Source: PCC-6802 sp943367755 (GTDB taxonomy: Bacteria > Cyanobacteriota > Cyanobacteriia > Pseudanabaenales > Pseudanabaenaceae). Taken from it: a DNA stretch of 64,000 nucleotides. The notes below the pieces were generated by a model, which was given only the letters and a program-made list of their open reading frames with translations, did not search any database and was not told the DNA's origin. The position numbers were made by a program, and so were the translations under genes. This document shows, piece after piece, positions 17,639 to 26,409 of this stretch. Location of the stretch: positions 1 through 64,000 of the forward strand of contig CALRKB020000009.1 in assembly GCA_943367755.1 (NCBI GenBank). The letters run 5' to 3'. Position 1 is the first letter of the stretch; each line of letters opens with the position of its first letter.

Positions 17639-19321
17639 ATGGCTGATAATCTGCAATTTACAGCGAGGCTCAATAAAGAGCGCAAGCAAAGTGAGGCCCA
17701 CAAGGCCCTTGTTGACGAAATTGACTTGATGATTCGGGCTCGTTATCCCATCCTTTATATCGTATCGGTGGAAGAAGAACCAGTCGAAGAAATCTTAGAG
17801 CTGGTAGCCACCCAAGGATTGCAGAGACGTCGAGTTCTGTTTTGGGACATCGTCCGAGGCTGGAGTGACGACGGCGCAGATAAAGGCTCAGTGATGGGCG
17901 CACTACTACGAGTCGGTAAACCTGCCCATCCGAATAACTCCAGCAATGCTAGCAATATTAATAACGAGGATCAAAACAACACTATTTTTGTCCTACGGGA
18001 TTTGCACCCCATTCTTAAAAATCCGACTAACCCTAGCAATGTACCTGTGGTGCGAGAGCTGAAAAATCTAGCCCGCGAGTTAAAGCGCACACGCCGTACC
18101 CTGGTAATTACTAGTTACACTCTGGAAATACCACCAGAGATGACTGAGGAAATCACGGTAATCGAGTTCCCTCTGCCGGATGTTGAGGAAATAAACTATC
18201 TAGTCCGTCATCTGATCGTGCCAGAAAAACTGCAGGTAGAGGGTTTAGCTTGGGAGCAGTTGGTCAAGGCCTGCCAGGGGCTGAGCCGATCGCGCATTCA
18301 AAGAGTACTGGCACGAGCATTAGCCGATAAGCAATGCGTTACCGAAGCTGACATTGAAAGCGTGCTGGCAGAAAAGCAACAGGCAATTCGGCAGACAGGT
18401 ATTCTAGAGTTCTTTACGGTCAAAGAATCGCTCAAAAGTGTGGGGGGACTGGAAAATTTAAAGCAATGGGTGAGAATGCGCCGCGATGCGTTTACTGAAG
18501 AAGCGAGGAGCTACGGTATTCCTAATCCTAAGGGTGTGCTGTTAGTTGGGATTCAAGGTACGGGGAAATCTCTTTCTGCCAAAACGATCGCGACTGAATG
18601 GCGCTTACCTTTATTACGCCTGGATACGGGACGCTTATTTGGTGGCATTGTGGGGGAGAGTGAAAGTCGCGTTCGGCAAATGATTCAGCTCGCGGAGGCC
18701 GTCGCACCCTGCGTTTTGTGGATCGATGAAATTGATAAAGCCTTTGGCAATGTGTATGGCGGTAGTGCCGATGGTGACTCCGGTACTAGCCGTCGCGTTT
18801 TTGGTTCGCTAATTACCTGGATGCAGGAGAAAACCAGTTCGGTATTTATTGTGGCAACCGCCAACAACGTGCGCATTCTGCCAGCAGAGCTTCTGCGCAA
18901 GGGTCGTTTTGACGAGATCTTTTTCCTGAATTTACCAACCGAGGCGGAACGGCAGGATATTTTTAGGGTGCATTTGCAAAAATTACGCCCCAGCCGCCTC
19001 CGGGAGTTCGATCTGGCTCTACTGGCAAAGCAGTCCAGAAATTTCAGCGGTGCCGAAATCGAACAGGTAATCATTGACGGCATCCACGGCGCGTTTGGGC
19101 GGGGCAGTATCGGCAACCGTCAGGACTTTACCACCGAGGATATTATCAGGGCGATCGAGGAAACTGTCCCACTCGCGGCGATCGCCCGCGACCAAATTGA
19201 AGCATTAAAGCAATGGGCTTCTGAGGCAGGGGCGCGGACTGCTTCTAACGATGCCCAGCTACTCAAGGAATTACGGCGGTTTACAGTGCAGCGGGATACT
19301 AATTCTCTAGAGCCAGAGTAA
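17639..19321 (+). CDS. ycf46: Ycf46-type AAA ATPase
   Basis: A 560-residue AAA+ protein homologous to plastid Ycf46. The N-terminal third (LMIRARYPILYIVSVEEEPVEEIL...RRRVLFWDIVRGW) is the non-canonical domain typical of Ycf46. The C-terminal AAA module has Walker A GIQGTGKS, Walker B VLWIDEIDKAFG, and the arginine region LLRKGRFDEIFF. In Synechocystis the homologue has been linked to regulation of CO2 use. At 560 residues it is slightly longer than the usual 500; the extra sequence is an Asn/Ser-rich insert (about 100-116) and an extended C-terminus. Single gene with an upstream gap of about 200 bases. Confidence 0.9.
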   Translation: MADNLQFTARLNKERKQSEAHKALVDEIDLMIRARYPILYIVSVEEEPVEEILELVATQGLQRRRVLFWDIVRGWSDDGADKGSVMGALLRVGKPAHPNNSSNASNINNEDQNNTIFVLRDLHPILKNPTNPSNVPVVRELKNLARELKRTRRTLVITSYTLEIPPEMTEEITVIEFPLPDVEEINYLVRHLIVPEKLQVEGLAWEQLVKACQGLSRSRIQRVLARALADKQCVTEADIESVLAEKQQAIRQTGILEFFTVKESLKSVGGLENLKQWVRMRRDAFTEEARSYGIPNPKGVLLVGIQGTGKSLSAKTIATEWRLPLLRLDTGRLFGGIVGESESRVRQMIQLAEAVAPCVLWIDEIDKAFGNVYGGSADGDSGTSRRVFGSLITWMQEKTSSVFIVATANNVRILPAELLRKGRFDEIFFLNLPTEAERQDIFRVHLQKLRPSRLREFDLALLAKQSRNFSGAEIEQVIIDGIHGAFGRGSIGNRQDFTTEDIIRAIEETVPLAAIARDQIEALKQWASEAGARTASNDAQLLKELRRFTVQRDTNSLEPE

Positions 19322-19331
19322 AAGCCATTGA

Positions 19332-19362
19332 TTGAGTGGGCGGTCGCGTACTTGGATATAAT
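19332..19362 (+). promoter_or_regulatory. Candidate promoter of ispH
   Basis: TATAAT at 19357-19362 is a perfect -10 hexamer 44 bases before the ispH start. The best -35 is TTGAGT at 19332-19337, with a 19-base spacer, which is longer than ideal. Prediction from motif only. Confidence 0.35.
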
Positions 19363-19406
19363 ACAGGCAGCAAAAGTAGGAATTAGGCGCTAGGCATCAA
19401 AAGCTC

Positions 19407-20651
19407 ATGGATACTCCCAACAGCCCAACTTTGGATACACAAGCATTCAGGCGATCGCTACACCAATCAGCCAACTATCACCGCAAAGGCTTTGGGCATG
19501 AGGAAGAGGCCGAAGGCACGATGAAAACGGAATACCATAGCGACCTAATTCAAGAGATCCGCGCCCAGGATTACACATATACCCAGGGCGATGTGACGAT
19601 TTATCTAGCGCAGTCGTTTGGCTTTTGTTGGGGTGTGGAACGCGCGATCGCGATCGCCTATGAAGCACGCACCCAATTCCCGACCGAAACCATTTGGATT
19701 ACCAACGAAATTATTCATAATCCCCTGGTCAACGAACGCCTCAGGCAGATGAACGTGCAGTTCATTAATGTTGATGCCGCAGGTAATAAGGACTTCTCTG
19801 GCATCGCACCGGGTGATGTGGTAATTTTGCCGGCGTTTGGTGCCAGCGTGCAGGAGACGCAACTGTTGAATAACCTGGGTTGCACAATTGTCGATACCAC
19901 CTGTCCATGGGTGTCTAAGGTCTGGAACCGCGTCGAAAAGCACAAAAAAGCTGACTTCACCTCGATCGTGCACGGCAAGTACAACCACGAAGAAACGATC
20001 GCCACCAGTTCCTACGCCAATCGCTATCTCGTCGTCCTGAACCTCAAAGAAGCCGAGTATGTTGCCAATTACATGCTTAACGGCGGCGAATCTCCTTCAG
20101 AGAGGCTACGCCAACGCCAAGAATTCATTACTAAGTTCAGTCGCGCTACTTCTGCGGGCTTCGATCCAGATCGCGACTTGGAGCGCGTGGGTGTGGCGAA
20201 TCAAACCACCATGCTCAAGGGCGAAACCGAAGCGATCGGCAAGCTATTCGAACGCACGATGATGCAAAAGTACGGCATCGAAAAGATCGACGAGCATTTC
20301 TTGGCATTTAACACGATTTGCGATGCCACCCAAGAACGCCAGGATGCCATGCTGGAAATTGTGGAGAAACCCCTGGATCTTATGGTGGTAATTGGTGGCT
20401 ACAACTCGTCTAATACGACGCACTTACAGGAAATTGCGATCGAGCATGGCTTACCTTCCTATCACATCGATAGTGCCGCTCGGATTATTTCGGCGGAAGC
20501 GATCGAACATAAACCCTTGGGTCAGGCGATCGAGACAGCCACAAACTGGTTACCGACAGGCAAAATCAAGATTGGCATTACCTCTGGTGCATCTACCCCA
20601 GATCGCATCGTTGAAGATGCCATTACCAAGATCTTCGCACTCAAAAATTAG
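19407..20651 (+). CDS. ispH: 4-hydroxy-3-methylbut-2-enyl diphosphate reductase
   Basis: A 414-residue iron-sulphur enzyme performing the last step of the MEP pathway, reducing HMBPP to IPP and DMAPP for carotenoids, phytol and quinones; in cyanobacteria ferredoxin supplies electrons. The three cluster cysteines are C74 (FGFCWGVERA), C166 (TTCPWVSKVW) and C305 (NTICDATQER). The catalytic TQER is next to the last. The N-terminal extension of about 60 residues (DTQAFRRSLHQSANYHRKGFG) is normal for cyanobacterial and plant enzymes and supports the ATG at 19407. Confidence 0.96.
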   Translation: MDTPNSPTLDTQAFRRSLHQSANYHRKGFGHEEEAEGTMKTEYHSDLIQEIRAQDYTYTQGDVTIYLAQSFGFCWGVERAIAIAYEARTQFPTETIWITNEIIHNPLVNERLRQMNVQFINVDAAGNKDFSGIAPGDVVILPAFGASVQETQLLNNLGCTIVDTTCPWVSKVWNRVEKHKKADFTSIVHGKYNHEETIATSSYANRYLVVLNLKEAEYVANYMLNGGESPSERLRQRQEFITKFSRATSAGFDPDRDLERVGVANQTTMLKGETEAIGKLFERTMMQKYGIEKIDEHFLAFNTICDATQERQDAMLEIVEKPLDLMVVIGGYNSSNTTHLQEIAIEHGLPSYHIDSAARIISAEAIEHKPLGQAIETATNWLPTGKIKIGITSGASTPDRIVEDAITKIFALKN

Positions 20652-20740
20652 AGTTAAGCGTACTAGTTCTGGCTTTGCAAGCATAACTGCTACTTCGATG
20701 TAGTATTGCTAGACTGGTTGAAGATGCAGCCCTCCGCTCT

Positions 20741-23716
20741 ATGAGTGCAGTTCCAGATATTTGTTTTGATAAGTATTTAAAGTCGCTTGTTACTGAATAC
20801 AAGCAATGGTGGCGTTTGTATACGCTGACGGATGCGACGAGTCGGGAATCGCAACGGGTGGAAACTGAGCAGATTGCACCTACTTTTTTTGATTTTGGCT
20901 TAATGGTGCAGACTGTGCAGCAGCCAGAACAAGGGCAGGAATCTGAGCAAGCTCGGGATAAGCAAGAGAAAAAGGAAAAAATAGAACGGTTGCCTGTATT
21001 GGAAGGAATCTGCAAATATGCAGCGGAGCATGTGTTGCTGGTCGGGCGACCGGGATCGGGAAAGTCAACGGCTTTAGCAAGGCTGTTGTTGGAGGAGTCC
21101 CAAAAAGCGATTGAGAATCGCCACGCGAAAATCCCCGTACTGGTGGAGTTGCGGTACTTGCCATCTGAGGCGAATGAGTCTTCGGTCATTGAGCGGATTC
21201 GGGCGTTTTTTTTGAAACACGATCCTGCTTTGGATTTGGATGTGTCGGCGATTGAAAATCTATTGCGTCAGGGGCGGTTGTTGCTGTTGGTGGATGGGGT
21301 GAATGAGTTGCCATCGGATCGCGGTCGCACTCAGGTAATTAATTTTCGGGAGCTTTATCAAAAAACTTGCCCAATGATCTTTACGACGCGAGAGTTGAGT
21401 GCGGGTGGGGATTTGGGGATTGCCAAGCGGTTAGAGATGCAGCCTTTGACGGAGCCGCAGATGCAGCAGTTTGTGATGGCGTATTTGCCGACGCAGGGGG
21501 AGAGGTTGTTGCGGCAGTTGTCAGGACGGTTGCGGGAGTTTGGGCAAACGCCTTTGTTGTTATGGATGCTTTGTTCGTTGTTTCAGCAGTCCGAGCAGAT
21601 TCCACCGAATTTGGGTATGGTGTTTCGTGCCTTTACAGTGGGCTATGGCGACAGGATTAAGCAGGATGTGACGCTATCGAAGGATTCGCGGGCATGGTGG
21701 GGGCGGTTGTTGCAGTATCTAGCCTTTAAGATGACCTGCGGCGAAAATCTGACGGAATTGCAGGTGGCGATTTCGCGACGGGATGCGGAGCAGTTTTTGG
21801 TGGAGTTTTTGCGGGGGAAGGTGGAGTTTGCGGATGATTGTGCGGTGCGATGGTTGGAGGATTTGCTGAAGCATCATTTGATTCAGATTAGCAATGACCG
21901 CATTGAGTTTCGGCATCAGTTGATTCAGGAATATTATGCGGCGGAGTGGTTGTTGGGGCTGTTGCCGAGTTTGAGTGATGCGCGGTTGCAGCAGAGCTAT
22001 CTCAATTATTTGAAATGGACAGAATCTCTGGCGTTGATGTTGGAGTTGGTGGAGAGTGAGGAGCAGGCGGTGCGGGTGGTAAGTCTGGCTTTGAAGGTCG
22101 ATTTGCAGTTGGGGGCAAGGTTGGCTGGGGCAGTCAAGCAAGAGTTTCAAGATAAAACCGTCAAATTGGTTGAAAATCTAGAAACGACTACACATGTTAA
22201 GATTGCTCTTTTAGAAAAAACCCAATCAAATCAAGCTTTTAATGGACTCCGAGAAGCACTTAATCATCCAGAATTAGACATTCGTAGAAGAGTGGCTTGG
22301 GCGTTAAAGAAAATGCCTTACGATGTAGTTATTCCTTTGTCAAAAATTGCTTTAGAAGACTCAGACCCTAAAGTTCGAGAAAATATGGTTTGGGCATTGA
22401 GTGAATCTAAGAATGAACTTGCAATCCCAATTTTGAATACAGTTTTACAAAAGGATTTATCAGTAGACGTTCGTCAAAGAGCAGTGTACGCATTGCAAGA
22501 ATTTGTAGATGAGGAAGTAATTCTTGTTTTACTCAAAGCAACAGAAGATTTTGAGCGTAATATAAATGAATCAGTAATTTATGCTTTAGAAAAATTAGAT
22601 CGTCAGAAAGTAATAACTACTTTATCTAGAGCTTTGTACAGCCAAGATGTATTACTCAAAATAAGTGTAGTAAAGATATTCAAAAAATTAGGTGGTGAAG
22701 TAGTAGTTCCTCACTTAATTACAGCCACTTTAGATTTAAATCAAAAAGTTCATTTGGAGGCCGTATGCTCATTACGGTTGGTAAAGCATCAAATAGCTTC
22801 TCAAGTTCAGAAAAACATTGAATCTGCACTTTTTAATCCTGAGACTCAACGAAAAAGAGAACATGAAAAGTGTATTACGGATCTAAAAGCCGTTAATCCC
22901 ATTCAAAGAGGAAATGCTATTCTACATCTAGATATTTTTATAGGAAGAGATGCTATACCGATAGTAATACAAGCCTTGGATGATCCAGATAGATATGTCC
23001 GATCTAGAGCATGTAACGTTTTGGCAGCTAGACTAATTCCTAAATTCCCTGAAGCAATTAATATTTTTAGAGAGGCAATCTCAAAATTAATTCAAATAAT
23101 TGAAGATAAAGATCCCTCTTTTTGTTCTGAAGCTGTATCAGCTTTAGGGCAACTTGGAGACAAGCAGGCGTGCTCATCTTTATTGAAAGCAATGAGGTAT
23201 AAAGAACCTGAGACTCGTAGGAATGCAATAGAAGCTCTTATTAAATTGGGTTGTCAGGAAATAAAAACAGAACTTCTTAAAGCATTAAAAGATTCTAACT
23301 CTTTAGTAAGATCCTCTGCGGCTCATGCTTTAGGAGCAATTCAATGTAAAGAGGCGATTTCAGAGTTGATTAATTTACTAAAAGATCATGACGTGGTTGC
23401 TCAATCTTCTGTATCTGGAGCCTTAAGTCAGTTTCAAAAAGATACTGCTGCTGAGTATCTACCCCAACTAGTTGGACTCATAGGAACCGATATTGGTGAA
23501 AGGTCTTTACATGCAATCAGCTCTATCCAAGCCCGATGCAAATACTACAACTACAACATCGCCCAAACACCCTTACCCCCCGAAGATCACCCCAACCCCA
23601 GCACAGGCAACACCTACATCTTCAAAGCACCCGTAGGGCAAGTAGTAGAAAATCTAACGGTTCAACGCGATAATATTGCTACACAAAACAACCAAAAGAC
23701 AGCACCTGAGTCCTAA
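20741..23716 (+). CDS. NACHT-domain STAND NTPase with HEAT repeats
   Basis: A 991-residue protein. The N-terminal region (CFDKYLKSLVTEYKQWWRLY...) is typical of cyanobacterial NACHT proteins. The NTPase has Walker A GRPGSGKST (102-110) and Walker B LLLVDGVNEL (181-190, D185). A winged-helix-like part ends about 470. From about 490 to 945 there are tandem HEAT/PBS-lyase-type repeats (e.g. RRRVAWALKKM, VRENMVWALSES, VRSSAAHALGAI). Residues 958-984 (FKAPVGQV...DNIATQNN) reproduce a motif found at the N-terminus of the next gene product. By family logic it is a sensor that oligomerises on ligand binding; bacterial NACHT proteins include anti-phage defence proteins. Base use changes near 22150. 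Confidence 0.85.
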   Translation: MSAVPDICFDKYLKSLVTEYKQWWRLYTLTDATSRESQRVETEQIAPTFFDFGLMVQTVQQPEQGQESEQARDKQEKKEKIERLPVLEGICKYAAEHVLLVGRPGSGKSTALARLLLEESQKAIENRHAKIPVLVELRYLPSEANESSVIERIRAFFLKHDPALDLDVSAIENLLRQGRLLLLVDGVNELPSDRGRTQVINFRELYQKTCPMIFTTRELSAGGDLGIAKRLEMQPLTEPQMQQFVMAYLPTQGERLLRQLSGRLREFGQTPLLLWMLCSLFQQSEQIPPNLGMVFRAFTVGYGDRIKQDVTLSKDSRAWWGRLLQYLAFKMTCGENLTELQVAISRRDAEQFLVEFLRGKVEFADDCAVRWLEDLLKHHLIQISNDRIEFRHQLIQEYYAAEWLLGLLPSLSDARLQQSYLNYLKWTESLALMLELVESEEQAVRVVSLALKVDLQLGARLAGAVKQEFQDKTVKLVENLETTTHVKIALLEKTQSNQAFNGLREALNHPELDIRRRVAWALKKMPYDVVIPLSKIALEDSDPKVRENMVWALSESKNELAIPILNTVLQKDLSVDVRQRAVYALQEFVDEEVILVLLKATEDFERNINESVIYALEKLDRQKVITTLSRALYSQDVLLKISVVKIFKKLGGEVVVPHLITATLDLNQKVHLEAVCSLRLVKHQIASQVQKNIESALFNPETQRKREHEKCITDLKAVNPIQRGNAILHLDIFIGRDAIPIVIQALDDPDRYVRSRACNVLAARLIPKFPEAINIFREAISKLIQIIEDKDPSFCSEAVSALGQLGDKQACSSLLKAMRYKEPETRRNAIEALIKLGCQEIKTELLKALKDSNSLVRSSAAHALGAIQCKEAISELINLLKDHDVVAQSSVSGALSQFQKDTAAEYLPQLVGLIGTDIGERSLHAISSIQARCKYYNYNIAQTPLPPEDHPNPSTGNTYIFKAPVGQVVENLTVQRDNIATQNNQKTAPES

Positions 23717-23748
23717 CCAACCACTAAACATTACCCAGCGAGAAAAAT

Positions 23749-24123
23749 ATGACCTTTAACTTCAATGCTCCCGTAGGACAAGTCATCGCAGGCGATCAAA
23801 CCGTCACAGGCGACAACATCGGCACACAAAACAACTACTACGGCATAGATGATCCCAACACACAAGAACTAGCCAAAGAATTGGACGAACTACTGCAAGG
23901 AATCGTCCCCCAAATCTCCGATCCTACCAGCGAAGCAGGCAAAGAAATCATCACTGCTGTCGCAATGGAAGAGATAGAAAAGAAACCAACCCTTAAAGAT
24001 CGTCTAGTTGCTGCATTTAAAGCAGGCGCATTTGAAGCCATCAAAAAAATTGCCAAAAATGATTTTGTCGAAGTCTTCCTCGCCGCCTTCAAAGCAGGAC
24101 TTGAAGCCAAACCTAAAAAGTAA
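23749..24123 (+). CDS. Small protein sharing a peptide motif with the NACHT C-terminus; possible effector
   Basis: A 124-residue protein 32 bases downstream of the NACHT gene. Residues 4-29 (NFNAPVGQVIAGDQTVTGDN plus IGTQNN) match the last 34 residues of the NTPase, suggesting a shared beta-hairpin or interaction tag. The rest is helical: an acidic middle (QELAKELDELLQGIV) and a C-terminal amphipathic, lysine-rich part (LVAAFKAGAFEAIKKIAK, VEVFLAAFKAGLEAKPKK), which could insert in or act on membranes. No enzyme motif. I do not recognise a named family; the effector idea is inference from position and composition. Confidence 0.7.
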   Translation: MTFNFNAPVGQVIAGDQTVTGDNIGTQNNYYGIDDPNTQELAKELDELLQGIVPQISDPTSEAGKEIITAVAMEEIEKKPTLKDRLVAAFKAGAFEAIKKIAKNDFVEVFLAAFKAGLEAKPKK

Positions 24124-24168
24124 AATTACCAATCACAGAGATTTAAAGTAATACCAAGAGGAATAATT

Positions 24169-24399
24169 ATGCCTAAACGAACCATTACTTATCTATCCCC
24201 ACTCGATGCCCTCATCGCTGTTGCCAAAAGACTTAGCCTTTACGAAAATCAACACAAACTCGACTCTGAAGAATTTTTCCATCAATATCGCCAAGGAAAA
24301 ACATCAGATGAAATTGAATTTATCGAATGGGCAAATGACTATCAACACTATCTCGCCTTGCGTCAGGAAGTAGAACAACATCTAAGCCATGCTGCCTAA
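24169..24399 (+). CDS. Putative antitoxin partner of TumE-like toxin
   Basis: A 76-residue, mostly helical protein without a recognised motif (SPLDALIAVAKRLSLYENQ...DEIEFIEWANDYQHYLALRQEVEQHL). It overlaps the following gene by 11 bases and precedes it in the manner of an antitoxin. Assignment as antitoxin rests on this arrangement only. Confidence 0.5.
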   Translation: MPKRTITYLSPLDALIAVAKRLSLYENQHKLDSEEFFHQYRQGKTSDEIEFIEWANDYQHYLALRQEVEQHLSHAA

Positions 24400-24784
24400 A
24401 ATTCTATCTGATTATCTAGATCGCGTAGAGCGAGAAATTGTAAGGTGCAACAAAGCTTACATTGAAAATTATGACGAAGAAATTTTAAGTTCTAGTAGAG
24501 TTAACTTACGCCTCAGATTACGCTTTAGCCAAAATCATTTACTAGAAATCAATGAAGCTATTATCGTACAAGGCAACAGCTTAAAGTTTCTTGACTATCG
24601 TTATCATTTTCAAGATGCAGATAACAAACTAATTTTTCGCTACGACAGCACCCCCCATTTTCCCAACTTGCCTAACTTTCCATATCACAAACATTTATCA
24701 AACGATGTAGTTAGCGCAGACAAGCCTGATATTGCCCTCGTTATCATGGAAGTGAAAGAAATTCTAAGTTTAGTAGATAATTAA
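24389..24784 (+). CDS. TumE-like (DUF6516) toxin
   Basis: A 131-residue protein of the DUF6516 family, named as TumE-type toxins in toxin-antitoxin annotation. The recognisable part is FLDYRYHFQDADNKLIFRYDSTPHFPNLPNFPYHKH (residues 68-103), with the conserved YRYH, RYD and FPxHKH elements. The N-terminal half has a basic strand (NLRLRLRF) and EINEAI. Biochemical activity of the family is not known to me in detail. The start codon lies inside the upstream gene, so the two are translated together. Confidence 0.65.
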   Translation: MLPKILSDYLDRVEREIVRCNKAYIENYDEEILSSSRVNLRLRLRFSQNHLLEINEAIIVQGNSLKFLDYRYHFQDADNKLIFRYDSTPHFPNLPNFPYHKHLSNDVVSADKPDIALVIMEVKEILSLVDN

Positions 24785-24799
24785 TTTTTTATTAGACAC

Positions 24800-25011
24800 A
24801 TGGATAATCAACCGACTAAAAGCAAACAACGCCCAAAATGTATAGGCATGGGCGACAGTGGCATGACCAACCTGTCAGAACGAGTTGACGAGCTACTTTA
24901 TGCAGAGCATCAAGAGCCTCTCTCGTTAAAAAACGTCGAGCAGGTACATTCGTTTTGCCCTTGCCAGATGACTTTGATGAAACATTAGCCAACTTTCAGG
25001 AATATTTATGA
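24800..25011 (+). pseudogene. Broken antitoxin gene (VapB-like start, DUF2281-like end)
   Basis: The frame from ATG 24800 reads a VapB/ribbon-helix-helix-like end (GMGDSGMTNLSERVDELL) and then becomes nonsense. In another frame, from about 24928, the DNA reads KKRRAGTFVLPLPDDFDETL and then ANFQEYL before a TGA at 25009-25011. That is the typical C-terminus of DUF2281-type antitoxins that precede PIN toxins. The switch occurs in the AAAAAA run at about 24930. Either one gene was frameshifted or two antitoxin remnants were joined. No toxin for it is seen. The TGA overlaps the ATG of the next gene. Confidence 0.55.
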
Positions 25012-25238
25012 CAGTACAAGACCTAGCGATCGCCAAAATCCAAAACCTTCCCAACGAACTCGCTCAGGAAGTAAGTGACTTTATTGACTTTCTCATGCTC
25101 AAACAAGATAACCAACGCTGGCAACAATGGATGCAGTTCAACGAGTCTCTTAACTTGAGTGAATCAGACTTTAGTGACTACCTCGAAAATCTAGAAGACT
25201 ATGAAGAGAAACTAGCACAGGGAAAAATCCAATGGTAA
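25008..25238 (+). CDS. DUF2281-like antitoxin of a MazF-type pair
   Basis: A 76-residue acidic protein. The N-terminus (AIAKIQNLPNELAQEVSDFIDFLMLK) is the DUF2281/helical antitoxin pattern; the C-terminus is strongly acidic (SDFSDYLENLEDYEEKLAQGKIQW), as expected of a toxin-neutralising tail. The stop overlaps the start of the MazF-like gene by seven bases. The start ATG overlaps the TGA of the broken antitoxin fragment. The gene appears intact although its toxin is truncated. Confidence 0.65.
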   Translation: MTVQDLAIAKIQNLPNELAQEVSDFIDFLMLKQDNQRWQQWMQFNESLNLSESDFSDYLENLEDYEEKLAQGKIQW

Positions 25239-25504
25239 ACCTCACTAGAGGCGATATCGTTCTGTGCGATCTCAATCCAGTAATTGGCACTGAACAATCA
25301 GGCATCCGACCCGTCGTTATCGTCCAAAGCGATCGTGCCAACAAAGTCAGTCCCCATACGATCATCGCCCCATTCACAACCAAAATTCACCAGTCGTACT
25401 ATTTTCACCACAGGCTTAGTCATGTCCTTATCTTGTTGCTTGCTCTTGACTGGCATAGCCCCTTTACTGCGGCTTACAAAAATGTCCACTTTGCTCATAG
25501 GTGA
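25232..25504 (+). pseudogene. Truncated MazF/PemK-type toxin
   Basis: The first 53 residues are a clear MazF/PemK start: RGDIVLCDLNPVIGTEQSGI, then RPVVIVQSDRANKVSPHTII and APFTTKI. MazF toxins are ribosome-independent mRNA interferases of about 110 residues. After about base 25392 the sequence no longer resembles MazF: the frame continues with unrelated residues to a stop at 25502-25504. The missing half is not found downstream. The gene is therefore cut by a deletion or insertion and is probably inactive. Confidence 0.7.
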
Positions 25505-25751
25505 TATGGCAGATGCTAAAAACCACAAACAAGCATGCACTTTCCTGCTAGCAAAATTGCAACTTCACAGATTTACCTTTTTGCTGAAGCGTAGCAATAT
25601 GGAGGTGTCAAAAAGCTAAATTGAGGCATCAAGCTTCTTCTAAGTGAAGGTATAGTTGCATATAGAAATGGCTGTACCAACTCTCTGAATAGCTCAATAG
25701 GCGAAGATTCCTCGTGCAAGGGTACTGTACCACCATCAGTGCCTTTGTTTT
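25393..25751. other. Unassigned DNA after the truncated mazF
   Basis: No gene can be supported here. An open frame on the plus strand to 25619 (with VMSLSCCLLLTGIAPLL) and one on the minus strand (with MSKVDIFVSRSKGAMPVKSK) overlap; both look partial, and either may be debris of the element that removed the mazF end. Nothing is recognised in 25620-25751. Confidence 0.35.
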
Positions 25752-26129
25752 TTATTCTTGCTTTTGCACAATTTCCAGCAGGTTGCCATCAGGATCTTCG
25801 AGAAAAATTATCCTTTGTCCCCAAGACATTTCAGTTGGTGGCGCGATCACCTCTACCTTTGCCGCTAGTAAGTGCTGATAAACCGCATCTAAATCGCTCA
25901 CCGTCATTGACATTAAAAATGGATTGCCGCTAATCGGTTGCCGACCGTGATCGCCAAATAGCTCAGATAACCAAGAGCGATCGTAAATCCCGATCTTTAA
26001 GTCACCACTTCGTCCTTCGCAACCACGATCGCTTGGGGGCTTGGCAAACTGAAAGCCCAGAATATCGCGATAAAATGCTACCGATCGCTGCACATCCGAG
26101 ACAAAAAGGGCAATATAGTCAATTTCCAC
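25752..26129 (-). CDS. VOC-family (glyoxalase/bleomycin-resistance-like) protein
   Basis: A 125-residue protein with the vicinal-oxygen-chelate pattern. It starts EIDYIALFVSDVQRSVAFYRDILGF and has the second module MSMTVSDLDAVYQHLLAAKVEV, then the ending IIFLEDPDGNLLEIVQ, where the last Glu is a metal ligand. The usual first metal His is replaced (DYIALFV), so metal binding may be altered. Substrate unknown. The gene is single and convergent with the toxin-antitoxin island. Confidence 0.8.
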   Translation of the reverse strand: MEIDYIALFVSDVQRSVAFYRDILGFQFAKPPSDRGCEGRSGDLKIGIYDRSWLSELFGDHGRQPISGNPFLMSMTVSDLDAVYQHLLAAKVEVIAPPTEMSWGQRIIFLEDPDGNLLEIVQKQE

Positions 26130-26409
26130 GCATTACTCCTACGATCGTGCCTAATTTCTAGCTTATTTGCTTATGCATCGTGATCGCCATGCAATCTATC
26201 ACTAAGGTAAGGCTACCCCCAGGTAGGTGCTCAGATCTTTACTCGCAAGATTGGCACCGATCAGCCTAGTAACTTTAAGATTTTCGGAGATCAATACGCA
26301 CTTAATAAATGCTTGTAACTACTTATTTACCAAGGATGTATTCGCTATATCAAAGTACTTGCAATAACTACATAGATATTAATATTTTTTGCATATTACT
26401 TAATGATTT

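Noticed and set aside
26292..26320. GTAACTACTTATTTAC as another NtcA site
   Set aside because: The spacer between GTA and TAC is ten bases instead of eight; the site at 26410 fits exactly and has a matching -10.
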